This document shows positions 1 through 11,894 of a DNA stretch of 64,000 nt, in pieces (the stretch's first letter is position 1; each line of letters starts with the position of its first letter). Position numbers and translations under genes: made by a program. Under the pieces are notes generated by a model. It did not search any database. It had not been told where the DNA came from and saw only the letters and a program-made list of their open reading frames with translations. The stretch comes from Paragorgia papillata (taxonomy: Eukaryota; Cnidaria; Anthozoa; Scleralcyonacea; Coralliidae): assembly GCA_035771165.1 (NCBI GenBank), contig JAWNZC010000265.1, positions 722,001-786,000 on the forward strand, in the 5' to 3' direction.

Positions 1-3000
1 CAGTTTGGCAACGTCAACAGCCAGATCATAACGTTGCACTACTTGCAGTACATTCTTGATTATCGACTCAGAATCTTGGCGTGTATTGGGAAGAAATATG
101 CTTTCGCAAGACTGGGCCTTTTTAGAAAGTATGTTTTCGGAGTTCTCTAATTCACAATTTTCTGATCCTTTATTGGAATCAATAAATTTCTCATTCACTA
201 ACACCTGGCTGCATGGTATTTCTGCAATGTTATGACGACCAGAAGTAGAATTTGAACTTAGTTTAAACAAGGAGGAATCACGCTTTAAATGAACAGAATA
301 AGTCTGAAGCAACATTTTCAAAATATCGAAAATATAATTCTCGGGTAATGTCAGGTCATTAATTCGTCCCAAAAGAACGTGTTTAATGTCATCCACGCCA
401 TTTAAAACCCATATACGGAGGAACTTACCATGAAAAAAGTAAAATAAAACAGTGGAATTATATTTCTTGAGCAGGATACCCTTCTCAATATTGTCTATTT
501 CTAATTTCTCTTCATTTTTGTCAATATTTTTCCAGGTCTCACGTGTATAATTGACCATGTCATCAATCTCTGATTTCTTTCGATTCTCGATAAAAGCATG
601 CAGTGCCTTGGCCTTTCCAAGATCAATAACTAACAATGAGGCTTCAATGCGTGTTAACAAAATAAAACAATACATTAGAGTCACATATCGTGGAAAGTAT
701 TCACTAGTGAATGATATCTTATTTTTGTCAACGCTCAAGTCGAATAAAATCTTATCACCACAGATAACAGATCTCTTAAGAAATGACAGCGCGTTTCTTA
801 AGTTGCTCACATCTTCCGTTTCGCGAGCTACAAACAAATACAGTGACAAGTACGAAGCCCCCATGCTTCCTAAAGAAATACATTCCATACTTCGATCACC
901 AATTTCTAAACTAATTTTAAATGTTTCACCAAAATATTTAAGAGATTTTCGAAACTGCCCCATCTTAGAATATGCATTCCCTAAACCTCCATTGTTACCT
1001 GCTATTCTTGACCGATCTCCTATTTCAGTGCTGATTTCTAGACCTTTACTGTAATAGTAAATAGCTTTTTCATACTGCTCCATACTCAAATAGACATTCC
1101 CTAAATTTCCATTGCTACTTGCTATTCTTGACCGATCTCCTATTTCAGTGCTGATTGCTAGACCTTTACTGCAATAGTAAATAGCTTTTTCATACTGCCC
1201 CATACTAAAATAGACATTCCCCAAATTTCCATTGTTACTTGCTATTCCTGACCAATCTCCTATTTCAGTGCTGATTTCTAGACCTTTATTGTAATAGAAA
1301 ATGGCTTTTTCATACTGCCCCAAATAACGATAGACATTCCCTAAATTTCCAATTTTACTTGCTATTCCTGACCGATCTCCTATTTCAGTGCTGATTGCTA
1401 GACCTTTATTGCAATAGTAAATAGCTTTTTCATACTGCCCCATACTAAAATAGACATTCCCCAAATTTCCATTGTTACTTGCTATTCCTGACCGATCTCC
1501 TATTTCAGTGCTGATTGCTAGACCTTTATTGCAATAGTAAATAGCTTTTTCATACTGCCCCATACTAAAATAGACATTCCCCAAATTTCCATTGTTACTT
1601 GCTATTCCTGACCGATCTCCTATTTCAGTGCTGTTTGCTAGACCTTTACTGTGATAGAAAATGGCTTTTTCATACTGCCCCAAATAACGATAGGTATTCG
1701 CTAAATTTCCATTGTTACTTGCTATTCCTGACCGATCTCCTATTTCAGTGCTGATTGCTAGACCTTTACTGTAATAGTAAATGGCTTTTTCACACTGCCC
1801 CATACTCAAATAGACATTCCCTAAATTTCCATTGTCAGTTGCAATTCCTGACCGATCTCCTATTTCAGTGCTGTTTGCTAGACCTTTATTGTAATAGTGG
1901 ATGGCTTTTTCATACTGCCCCAAACAACGATAGACAGTCCCTAAATTTCCATTGTTATTTGCTATTCCTGACCGATCTCCTATTTCAGTGCTGATTTCTA
2001 GACCTTTATTGTAATAGTGGATGGCTTTTTCATACTGCCCCAAACAACGATAGGCAGTCCCTAAATTTCCATTGTTAATTGCTATTCCTGACCGATCTCC
2101 TATTTCAGTGCTGATTTCTAGACTTTTATTGTAATAGAAAATGGCTTTTTCATACTGCCCCAAACAACGATAGGCTGTCCCTAAATTTCCATTGTTACTT
2201 GCTATTCCTGACCGATCTCCTATTTCAGTGCTGATTTCTAGACCTTTATTGCAATAGTCAATAGCTTTTTCATACTGCCCCAAAGAACAATAGGCAATCC
2301 CCAAATTCTGATTGTTTCTTCCTATTCCTGACCGATCGTCTATTTCAGTGCTGATTGCCAAACCTTTATTGAAATAGTCAATGGCTTCTTTATACTCTGC
2401 CAGCCCTAGACGCGCACTTCCTAATATTAGGCAACATTTTGTTTTTCCTGATTTGTCTTTAAGTTCACCTGCAATCTTTTCAACTCTTAGGGTATATTCT
2501 ATTGCTTTACTATAATGTGAAGTATTAAGATATATCTCTGCAATTTTAATAAGAATAATCATGCTCAAACTCTTTCCCTCAACTAAATTACTTAATAATT
2601 TTTCGAGCTCAAGATAGTACTTCAACATATCCAAAGATTCTCTATTTCCATCACATTTTTCAAAAACCAACAATAACATTACCGTTTTTAACCCTAAGTT
2701 ACCTTGAAGAAGTTCAATGGATGTATCTACTATATATTCAAAGTCATTCTTTCTTCCTTTTTCTTGTAGAATTTTTGCCGTCTCAGCAACAAACTCAATT
2801 ACCATTTCTATGTTTCTGTTTCTTGCTTGAAAAATCTGTTTTCAGTTTTAAAATATTTATATAGCAAAAAAGCTAACCAAAACGTGTGCAACAGACGTTT
2901 GTAGTAAACCGAGGTTTGGTAGAGATAGAGTAGAGGGTGGGGTGAGGAGTCAAATTGAGCTCCCTTCTAAACTACACGATAAAACGCCAAGCAAGCAAGT

Positions 3001-3880
3001 TGCTACAACGCCGTTTTAACATGCCGTTACCGGGATGCATTTGCACTGCTTGTTTCCAGTTTAAGTACTGTTAATTAACGAGCAGGAGTGTTTTATCAGA
3101 TATAAAGACACGAGGCGAACCCGAGTGTTTTTATATCTGATAAAACACGAACTGCGAGTTTATTGAACGACTTCAAAAACAAACCACTTGGTAGGTTCAT
3201 TGGTATAGTAAGTTTGAAAAATAACCTTGTCTAAGCCGAGAAAATCAAAGCTAAAGTTTATGTAAATCAGGAGGTATCTTTATCACATATAAAGACACTG
3301 ATTAAAATTTAATTTCTTTTGAATTTTCCTCATGAATTATTAATGAGTTTTTGAACATGTCTGTAATAGGTTGTTGACAACTTGCAACAAAGTTGATGAC
3401 TTCAACGGACTTGTGACAAATTGTTCCAACAACTTGTTACTGCTTTGCACTTACGAAATTGCTACAAGGTTGACAACAACAAGCTTGCATTGGCTTGATA
3501 AAATCACAACTTCTTAACAACTTGTGAACAGGCGTGCTACAAGCTTGTTGCGAACTCATCTTGTCAACACCGAAGCTGTGGGATTTTTACGGGTGTAGAT
3601 TTGCCGAAATGAAACGAAAAAAGGAAGGAGGAAAGAAAGGAAATAAATGAATGAATAAATGAATGAATGAATGAATAACTGAATAAACGAACGAACGAAC
3701 GAACGAACGAACGAACGAACGAACGAATATACGAATAAATAAATAAATGAATAAAATAAATTTTCGCAACTAGTACCAGTTTGGTCTTTTTCAAATAGTT
3801 CTAAAAACAGTACTAATATTTAAATTACTTACTTCACGGCGCATTTTCCCTGCATCAAAACTTTCTTGAGCTGATGCCAT
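1..3880 (-). CDS. TPR-CHAT repeat protein, 5' two exons, C-terminus beyond window
   Basis: Exon 1 is 3880-3833: 16 codons starting MASAQE, with a GTAAGT donor. Exon 2 starts at 2835 after a CAG acceptor, continues in phase 0, and stays open to base 1 (about 945 codons). It first encodes a helical N-terminal region of about 130 residues. About 13 tetratricopeptide repeats of 40 residues follow (typical unit: G-R-S-G-I-A...N-L-G-N-V-Y...G-Q-Y-E-K-A-I-Y-Y), roughly 2450 down to 840. The next segment (around 700-600) reads EASLLVIDLGKAKALHAF, and 470-400 reads TVLFYFFHGKFLRIWVL. Both resemble the stretch leading into, and the first strand of, CHAT domains as in TTC28-like proteins. CHAT is a caspase-like fold; its catalytic His/Cys part would lie left of the window. 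Likely a cytoplasmic scaffold or protease; function is inferred from family. Paralogue of the gene at 18370-24323. Confidence 0.8.
880..2400 (-). repeat. 120-bp coding tandem repeat (TPR units)
   Basis: Each 120-bp period encodes one 40-residue TPR. Adjacent units are close to identical at DNA level; for example 1381-1500 and 1501-1620 differ at only a few positions, and the unit starting near 1441 recurs. Variant positions alternate in blocks of two or three units, which suggests recent unequal exchange or gene conversion. Outer units (near 900 and 2340) are more diverged than inner ones. Confidence 0.9.
3075..3355. mobile_element. MITE-like foldback repeat, family 1 copy a
   Basis: Contains the inverted words GTGTTTTATCAGATATAAA and TTTATATCTGATAAAACAC, and ends in TTATTAATGAGTTTTTGAA. 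A related copy lies at 12150-12450, and end fragments occur in inverse orientation at 47825-47880 and 55545-55600. Confidence 0.5.
3640..3757. repeat. Tetranucleotide microsatellite (GAAT/GAAC)
   Basis: Runs of AATG units change to an uninterrupted block of about ten GAAC units, then to AATA units. It lies in the intron of the TPR-CHAT gene. Open frames here on the minus strand are repeat artefacts. Confidence 0.95.
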
Positions 3881-5502
3881 TTTTGTATACTGGCAAGACG
3901 GTTTTTAGCTGCAAAGAAGCAGAAATACGTGAACAAAACTGATAAAACTTATTTCGTCAGAAAAATACTACTGGCATACAATTTTGTAAAAAGTATACTA
4001 ATGAACATAGAATTTTAAATATAATTATCTTCTTTATTTAGGATAAAAGGATAAAGGATTAACAACATTAACAACAGTAATTACATTGGTCACCTCGAAA
4101 CCCTTATTTTAAGAGGGACGATTAATCGCAAAATGAATATAAGACCCAGCTCAAAATTTTGAAATGTGTCGTATTTCTGGCCTCACCACCATACGACCAC
4201 CCGTTATTACGAGCACTTTTTCCTGGCCTGAATACCTTCTAAGCAGTGTAATACTCCAAGGGCTTCGCAGTGATCAGATTTCTGATCAGCATTCAGCCGA
4301 ACATATTCGCAACACGCAAACAAACGTGCAATGATGTTTTGACATTTCATTGATCAGTATCATTTCAGCCTCGTGAATACATTCACAACACGCAAAACAC
4401 AATGACGTTTTAATGTGACCACAACGAAGCACATTCGCCGCTCGCTCAACTCAGGGCATTCGCAACACAGGATGTCGCTATGATCGGATTTTGCATCAAC
4501 ATTCAGCGCGAACACATTCATAAGAGTGATAAGAGACACGGATTTCTAATACACGTAATTTGTAGCAAAGCAAGTTCGTTTATTTCATCGACCATACAAT
4601 AATTTGTAATCGCTTCGTCTATAAAGGAAATTGACATAATCGGTTATCAGTTGCGAGTTATCGTCTCACGCTGGATTTTAATTCGCTCCGAAGGCATAAT
4701 CAGTAATTAACAGTCAGTAAGTCAGTTGCCTTTTCACCCTGCATTCTCACTGGCTCCGAAGACAATCTCCACTGCTTCGCAGTTGATACAAAAACAGAAA
4801 AGACACACAACGGTAGAGGAAGTCAGAGGTAGTCTAAATTCTAATATAAGGTCATGTCCACACTAATTCGTTTTCAAACGAAAACGGAGACCTCGTATAT
4901 CGAAAACGTATCAAAAGTTTTCCGTCCACACTATCGTTTTCGCCGTTTAGTAAAACGCTAGAAAGATCTACTATTTTAGACTTCCACGAGTGGCAAAAAT
5001 TATCATTAAACATTATATTTGGGCCTAACACAGTAATATGAATAATAAAATATTCAAAAACCAAACTGTAACTTGTAGTAGGTACTTGGCGAGGTAAATT
5101 CGCAACATTTGGTTAAAAGACTGACGATGGAGTTTCGCTTTCTCCTTGAAAAGAGTATCAAATTACACGAATATTATCGTGAAATCAAATGGTATTCCAA
5201 GAAGACCAATTTTGTAATTTTCTGTTGATTTTCAACCGAATTTTGAACACTTCAAATACCGTTAAGTCAAGGCAAATTTTCTGCTGAATTATGTGGCGGT
5301 AGATAACTCTGAAAGTTTCTCTTGAAATGTTCTACTGAACATGATTCTTCGTAACTATTTAATTGTTAGGAATGTTACTTTTTTGCCAAGTTTAGATATA
5401 ACTAAATATTAAGAAATACAAGAGATTCTGGAAAGTGAAAGTGAAAGAATGTTTGATATGCCCTAATTGTTATTCAAACAACAAGCTTCCTATAGCCTTC
5501 CT

Positions 5503-5509
<7 letters not shown>
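3881..5509. other. Intergenic stretch, no gene seen
   Basis: 4260-4520 holds degenerate repeats of words like ATTCGCAACACGCAAA. 4852-4970 has the look of a DNA-transposon end: GGTCATGTCCACACTAATTC followed by alternating CGTTTTC/GAAAACG words and a second GTCCACACTA inside. No partner end was found nearby. No coding sequence is supported. Confidence 0.5.

Positions 5510-5584
<75 letters not shown>
5510..5584. repeat. (TA)n microsatellite
   Basis: About 37 uninterrupted TA dinucleotides. Confidence 0.98.
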
Positions 5585-5587
<3 letters not shown>

Positions 5588-5696
5588 CAAATCGATGTAT
5601 TAAATGTACGCTATGTAATGTTCAATCACAAAGAACAAGACGTCTACGACACTGACTTGAGCTCGTCACAGGGTCTTTGAAGATATGGGATATTGT

Positions 5697-5890
5697 TTGC
5701 TTCGCTTCGCTTCGCTGCGCTTTACTTTGCTGTGCTTCGCTGTGCTTTACTTTGCTGTGCTTCGATGTGCTGTGCTGTGCTTTGCTGTGCTTCGCTTCAC
5801 TGTGCGTTGCTTTGCTTTCCTTTCCTGTGCTTTGCTGTGCTTCGCTGCGCTGTGCTTTGCTTTACGGCTTTGCTTTGCCTTACTTTGGGT
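5697..5890. repeat. Pentanucleotide-based satellite (GCTTC/GCTGT/GCTTT)
   Basis: Imperfect 5-bp units (TTCGC, TGTGC, TTTGC) over about 190 bp. It creates Cys/Ala/Leu/Phe-rich open frames in several phases, which are artefacts. Confidence 0.9.
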
Positions 5891-6057
5891 TCAGTGGTCA
5901 GAAACAACATTTCCAGAACTGTCCATTACTTTTATACTTAGAAATAATCTTAGATAATAACCACATTCAAAATCATTTATCTCTATCAGTGACAGTCACC
6001 ACATTAACCTTTTCAATCGCTTTGTTATTGTGCAACAACTTGATCTTTTTAGTCTGT

Positions 6058-6605
6058 CTAACGCCAGACGATTCTACTCTGTCTATTAAACGCAAGACGA
6101 TTCTACTCTGTCTAACGCCAGACGATTCTACTCTGTCGAACACCAGACGATTCTACTCTGTCTAACGCCAGACGATTTTACTCTGTCTAACGCCAGACGA
6201 TTCTACTCTGTCTAACGCCAGACGATTCTACTCTGTCTAACGCCAGACGATTTTACTCTGTCTAACGCCAGACGATTCTACTCTGTCTAACGCCAGACGA
6301 TTTTACTCCGTCTAACGCCAGACGATTCTATACCCTGTCTAACGCCAGACGATTTTACTCTGTCTAACACCAGACGATTCTACTCTGTCTAACGCCAGAC
6401 GATTCTACTCTGTCTAACGCCAGACGATTCTGCTCTGTCTAACACCAGACGATTCTACTCTGTCTAACGCCAGACGATTCTGCTCTGTCTAACGCCAGAC
6501 GATTCTGCTCTGTCTAACGCCAGACGATTCTACTCTGTCTAACGCCAGACGATTCTACTCTGTCTAACGCCAGACGATTTTACTCTGTCTAACGCCAGAC
6601 GATTC

Positions 6606-6638
<33 letters not shown>

Positions 6639-6640
6639 TC
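6058..6640. repeat. 25-bp minisatellite, about 23 copies
   Basis: The unit reads GACGATTCTACTCTGTCTAA followed by CGCCA. Variants are mostly C/T at one site (TTCTAC, TTTTAC, TTCTGC) and CACCA for CGCCA. One copy has an insertion (TATACC, near 6330). Confidence 0.95.
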
Positions 6641-7910
6641 GGAAAGCCATGCTGCCATGAAAGACCAATGTCTCGATATTATTTCTTCTGTAGTTAACAC
6701 AAATTATCTACTTACATTCGGGGAAAGACAGATCTCACAGAACCTGCTCTGTCCGGAGTGGACAAAATGTCAAAATCTAATGCTGTTCCGATGAATCGTG
6801 TTAAGTTCAGCTCACCAGAGTCTGCGAAGAAACTTCAGTATGTATATATCAATAATAACCATCCAAATGCTCAAATACAAACCTGCGTCCTTGACGAGCA
6901 GAAGAAACTGATAAGTTATTGTATCGTGTGTCGAGCATACGTAACAAAAACTGACCAATAGCTGCATGTTATTACAAGTACATTTAACAGTTGTACAGTT
7001 GTTTATATTAGCGTTGCTGTCGTGAAAAAGGTTTTGATTTCATGCAAAAATGAAACTGAAACACCTTCGGCAGTGAAACTAAATTACTTTGTTTGTTGTT
7101 TTTGAAAAAGAACATGCTTTTCAGTACTACTCCAAATGCTTATCTAAATTAAAAGTCTCTTTACTGGTGATCTCCTACGAAATGTGTGTTGTAAGCTTGA
7201 TTTTAACCGTGAGTTTCTTTGTTTGGCAACAAATTAATATCAACACGCTAATTTAGTCGGGTTTCTCAAGTAAAAAGACGTAATTTTTAGGAGAATCTTA
7301 CCATTTGACATGTTAAATTGTGTATTTGTTAAATTTTTTTTTACACAATGTTGTTTTTTTATACATTGGTTTGAGGGTGTTGATGTTTTTCTGTATAAAA
7401 ATCCGTCAATTTCAACTCTTTTCGGCAGTTCAAAAAAACATGCCGCCATCTTGTTTTTCCTCTACTAGCAGGATATGAGCTGATAGCCTGGTAGTAGGGA
7501 ACCAATCAGGTTAAGCAAAAGCTCATATCCGATAGCATGCTATATAATAATATGAAATATTATCATCATGTATATGATATTAGTCGGGAGTTTCCCGAGC
7601 TAAGTAGGGACTTTCCCTCGAATTTTTAGTTAAGCTTGCAAACGCTTGGAAAACGAATAAAACGGAATAATAATGCTATATTATGTTTTTCCCATGCTAG
7701 TTAAAGAAAATACAGTAAAAATATTTAGAATTAGAAGCGAATGATAAGAGAAAAAGGGCAGAGAGATATTATACACGTCTGGACAGGTTTTAGTTATTAG
7801 CCAATGGCAATACGTGATGGTAAGCAAGGTGATAATGACGTGTGGGAGAACGTCTGATATTTCTGGATTTCATTTCGAGTGACAGAATATAACAATTAAT
7901 ATAATCAAAA
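6641..7910. other. Intergenic stretch, one weak ORF
   Basis: An ORF at 6758-6961 (67 codons, plus) begins MDKMSKSNAV, includes QTCVLDEQKKLISYCIVC and ends in TDQ. It has no repeats and a mixed composition, but no splice or homology support, so it stays unassigned. The rest is AT-rich with no gene visible. Confidence 0.3.
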
Positions 7911-8072
7911 TATAGTAAGGTTTGATATACTGCCGAAACAGGAAACGTAGGAGTCTAACGTTTCAAGCGAAAGCTCTTCCTCAGAGAGAAACGCGGCCCT
8001 AACGAAGGGCCTTCGCTCGAAACGTTAGACTCCTACGTTCTCTGTTTTGGCAGTATATCTAACCTTACTATA
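7911..8072. mobile_element. Foldback repeat with Penelope-terminus-like sequence
   Basis: The two ends, TATAGTAAGGTTTGATATAC and its near inverse ending at 8072, pair along arms of about 70 nt. Each arm carries GAAACGTTAGACTCCTACGT, preceded by a CTGAGGAAGAGC- or CGAAGGGCC-type stem. This layout resembles degenerate hammerhead-bearing terminal repeats of Penelope-like elements arranged head to head. The family assignment is inference. Confidence 0.45.
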
Positions 8073-8193
8073 TTTCGATTGTTGTTTCAATACTGCCTAC
8101 GCAGCACACTACTTTATTTCACTGTTTGGATTATAACAATTAAAAGACGTGTTTAAAACATGAAAAGATTGATACGCCATTTAATACGCCATC

Positions 8194-8421
8194 ATGAGTT
8201 TCCGTACAATCAGCGATCGTTTCCGTCAAAGTTGGCGAGTGTTTCCGTACAATCAGCGAGTTGGCAGAATCCAAATGGAGGTCAAAATTTGTGCTCGTTG
8301 TTTATCGACTGAAAAAACACAAATATTCAGTCAAAACCTGTGCAATATCGAGTGTATTTTTGACTTGAAAAAGACCTTGGAACCTATATTATCTGTGGCA
8401 GCTCTCGACCAAAACGTGTAA
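8194..8421 (+). other. Upstream ORF in frame with the armadillo-like gene
   Basis: ATG at 8194, 75 codons, stop TAA at 8419-8421. It is in the same reading frame as the exon that follows. It contains MEVKICARCLSTEKTQIF and a helical tail. It could be a 5' leader ORF, or the real N-terminus if the stop is a sequence error or allele. Confidence 0.3.
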
Positions 8422-11400
8422 CATAAAACAAGACTTCTTGATGATAGAAAAACTTTATCAAGTTTGTATGTTGGCGAAGAAGATAGCTTTGTTATTGAGT
8501 TCAAAGCACAATGTAATATGCAAGCATTAATCCAAGTGTTTGATAGAATGAAGAAATTTTTAGAAATTGTCGACGAGGAGCGTAAAGTATGTCTTTATAA
8601 ACCAGAAATATTCAATGAACTTCATGACTGTTATGATGATCTTGCAAACTGCTTTAAAACATGTGGTTATGGATTATTTATTCCTTGGAATAATCAAGTG
8701 TCTATTGCGAACAGACGTTTCTTTATGCAAGAAGGAGGATTAGATATGTTGTTAGCTATTTACAAGTTCAGTAGAAAACAGATCAAAAGTCAAGAATATC
8801 AGTAAGTATAAAGAAAGTAGATACTGAAAAACTATTATGTTAAAAATTTCCAATGCTCTCATTGGCCATATGGAAGCACGGATGGCATGTGCTGTTAGCG
8901 TGCTGCCTCTCACCACTGCAGTTCAAAGTTTATCCCAGTTAGACGGGGTTAGTTCTTGGATGGGTGACTGTTTGGGAATGACCCTGTTAGAGGTGTGCTT
9001 GGATTGGATGGTTACAATCTGACAATTGGTTACGTTTAGAATCTGATCCAATCCAAAATTCTTAGATTTGAAACTGATGTGAGCTTGATAAAGTATTCCA
9101 ATCCAATCCAATCTGAAATAATCCGATAAAATATAGAATAAAATGCGCTTCCAATCACATCAATCATTTCATCGTCTTAGTTTCTTAAAGCAAACAATCA
9201 ACGTTGATGCAGAGTATCAGCATAAATTACAAGATGTGCAAGATGTCTTAGACTGTTCATTGGTTCTCAAATCTCAATGTCAAACTTTTAATCAAATGAA
9301 AATTGATACAAGCTAAACGTAATTAGTTAAATGTAGTGATAATAGTAATCCAAAGTCCAAACAATATGAAACATTCATAAACCACAATTCAGAAACTTTA
9401 TTATTAAGCACTTTACAATGACTCAACACTCATCTGTCATTAATAACACTAGAAGATAAATGTGATTTTTTAATTATTTCATAGAGTTTTTGGTAATTTG
9501 TGATCCGATTTGACTACCAAACAACTTTTCCATTCCAATCCAAAATGAATATTATTGCTCCTAATCCAAAGGAATCCAATTGGATTCAGATGAGATTTGC
9601 ACACCTCTAGACACCGTTGTTGAGCTTGGAATTCATGTGAGTAGAGTTGTAGTTGATCTCTCCCATGCTTCGAGTTTTTTTTGCTGGGTTCTCTCATTTT
9701 CCTCCCTCCATAAAATCAACACCTACATACATCTTGGCTGTGATCCGTGTCATATGGTGGCTGCCTGGAGCACCTTTGATATGCACCTTCAACACTGCCA
9801 CATTAATCTGCATCCTTCGTAATTCAGCAACTGGTTGCAATTAGTAAGGATGATTAGCCCCCAGTCCTTTACCCTTTAGCCATAATATTCTTTACTAGAG
9901 AAATAATGTCATATCAACTAGTTTCTGACTGCAGGGTTTCCATGGTCTTTAAAAGTGCTGGAGTTTTTAACTTTTTGACATTATAGCAATAAATGTTTGT
10001 GAGAATATGTATTTAATCAAGTTGCTATTTTTTTATTTTTGTGTTAGTAAAGACAGTGAAAAGGAGAATATAAGGATGTTTTATGAGCACCAGAATGTGC
10101 TGGAGTACATGTGTATTTTAACACTGTGGAGTTACTCTGAATTAAAACAAGATTGGAGGATGGTTTCACAAAAGATAGGTCTTGATATGTTTCTAGAATC
10201 TTTGATGAGAGACCCAGATTGTGATGGTCAGATTCATCTGATTAATGAAGCTGCTGTTGGGTGTTTAGCTCAGTAAGTTTATATTTTGTTGCTGTTGTGT
10301 TACCTGCATGTACACATGTACATACTTTTTTTCCAGTCCAGAGTCTTTTGAAATCCTGTTTTCTGATTGGGTAATGAATGGGCTGGAATTCTAGAGTATC
10401 AACCTCACAGCCTAAACCCACCCAAAAAAAAATGCTAAATCCTGTAGACAATGTTAAGATTTAGACAAAGAAAGAAAGAATAAATATATGTTATTTACCA
10501 AACATTGTTGGTCTGTCTGTACTTGAAAAATGTTGCTCTCAGTTCTGCCTTTGGCATTGGTTCATATAGGTTAAGACTTTAGGCAATGTTTTTGCAGTAC
10601 AAACCACAAGTTTGGTAAATAACTTAATTAATATGTATTTTATTTGGTCGAAGAACCATTCAGAAATATGTTTGTTGTTTTTTCATTGTTGTTGCTGTTT
10701 TTATTCTTTTTTTTTTGGGTGGGTACTTTTAAAGGGATTTTTGTATTTTGTGTTATACTGGAGTTGTATTCCCCTTGTGGAAAGTGTAGATCAAGAAAGA
10801 GTCAAGTTTAAAGGAAGCAGAAAAAATGTTTTATAATTCTATTGACAGATACATAAAAATGGCAGATGTTCAGCAAACTGTGGCTAACAACGTGGAGGCT
10901 TTAACTAAACTTATATCCCTGTCCTCTCACAGTACAGCTGTGTATCATAATGAAGTTGCTGCAAACACTGTATTCTGTTGTTCAAACCATCCTGAAGCAG
11001 CTATGCAGATGATATTGAACCAAACATATCTATTAGTGATTCAAACATTGAAGCCATTACCATCTGTCTCAGAAGAAGAACTTGAAGAGAATGGTCTATC
11101 AGTTGCTGTGCGGTAATTATGAAGCTTTACTTTATTTACTTATTTATTTATTTATTTATTTATTTGTGTACACTGTAACATATTACTTGGTATTTATATT
11201 AATGTTTAAGAATTTTTTTTTAAATGTTTACATGTTAAAATTGTTTATTCCTAATTGAATTACTGCAGTTCTAATTACTAAAATTGTTTTCAATTACTGC
11301 TGTAGTTACTATTTGTGTCTGTACTTGGCCAACATCCAAACTTTACCCGAAGAGAAGAGATTTACCAGTGAAGAGAAAAATGATATTGATGCCATAATGG

Positions 11401-11894
11401 AGAATTTTCTTAGTTTGTACACTCCTTCTGAAATAGGTGCATATGAGATCTCACATGATTATGTGTGGATAACATTGGCCCCATTTGTTCAACTTGCTTT
11501 GTCTTGCCCTGAGCTTCCAAGACAGCAATCTACAGAAATGATGTATCAGAGTGATTTAGTTTCAGTCAATGAAACTTTATCAGTTTGCTCTATTTGTGGT
11601 GTGGATCAGTGCAATGATAAGCACATGCTGTGTAGTTTTTCAGTTGCAGCCAAAATCGGTCTGTTCAGTTTATGCCATTTGACAAAGACGAAAGGAAACC
11701 AAGAGCTTTTTAAAAGAGGAAAACTTGTTGACTACTTGCTTTGTATTTGTTGGTTTGCAAAAAGATGTCATATAATTAATTCTCTTGTGCCAGAACTGAG
11801 TGGATTTGGACAATTAGAGCCACCACGCTTACAATCAATTGCAAAAGCATATCTTGCAAAATGGTATGGCAAAAAAATAACCTTGGAGTTGTAA
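8422..11894 (+). CDS. Uncharacterised four-exon protein, armadillo-like helical
   Basis: Exons: 8422-8801 (frame open from 8422; true start uncertain), 10048-10272, 10849-11112 and 11306-11894 with a TAA stop. Junctions are CA|GTAAGT to TTAG, CA|GTAAGT to GACAG and CG|GTAATT to TGTAG. All join in the same phase (two bases before the junction). The product is about 480 residues, with many Leu/Ile/Val/Ala-rich helices such as HNEVAANTVFCCSNHPEAAM, AKIGLFSLCHLTKTKGNQEL and LINEAAVGCLAQYIKMADV, which look like armadillo/HEAT repeats. A Cys-rich loop (CSICGVDQC) lies in the last exon. No signal peptide or membrane span is evident. I do not recognise the family. The first in-frame ATG of the exon is at 8518. 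An upstream in-frame segment (8194-8418) is separated by a TAA at 8419. Confidence 0.65.
8870..9845 (+). mobile_element. 5S-rRNA-derived SINE, interrupted by a MITE
   Basis: 8936-8987 contains TTAGTTCTTGGATGGGTGAC followed by a TTTGGGAAT-type block, very close to the internal promoter region of 5S rRNA (GTACTTGGATGGGTGACCGCCTGGGAATACC). Flanking non-5S sequence (CACCACTGCAGTTCAAAG before; TCTCCCATGCTTCGAGTTTT and TGGCTGCCTGGAGCACC after) forms the SINE body. A 622-bp MITE (8988-9609) splits the copy. It lies in intron 1 of the armadillo-like gene. Confidence 0.6.
8988..9609. mobile_element. hAT-like MITE, 622 bp
   Basis: Terminal inverted repeats TAGAGGTGTGC / GCACACCTCTA. It is flanked by an imperfect 8-bp duplication: GACCCTGT at 8980-8987 and GACACCGT at 9610-9617 (6 of 8 match). 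Subterminal regions are rich in ATCCAATCC and its inverse. No coding capacity. Confidence 0.7.

Larger units (their letters stand above)
2836..3832 (-). other. Intron 1 of the TPR-CHAT gene
   Basis: Bounded by a GTAAGT donor (minus strand, at 3832) and an AAACAG acceptor (ending 2836). It contains a foldback repeat around 3075-3355 related to sequences at 12150-12450, 47825-47880 and 55545-55600, a degenerate repeated stretch rich in CTTGTTACAA-like words at 3360-3560, and the tetranucleotide tract at 3640-3757. Confidence 0.7.

Noticed and set aside
551..1994. Plus-strand frames of 167 and 79 codons
   Set aside because: Antisense shadows of the TPR-CHAT coding exon, which is open along the whole stretch in the minus frame.
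5677..6165. 162-codon frame rich in Cys, Ala and Leu
   Set aside because: Arises from the pentamer and 25-bp satellites.
6058..6640. Possible CRISPR-like array because of regular 25-bp repeats
   Set aside because: No spacers: repeats abut directly; the genome is eukaryotic.
8936..8987. Functional 5S rRNA gene
   Set aside because: Only the central promoter part matches; ends are SINE sequence and the copy is split by a MITE.
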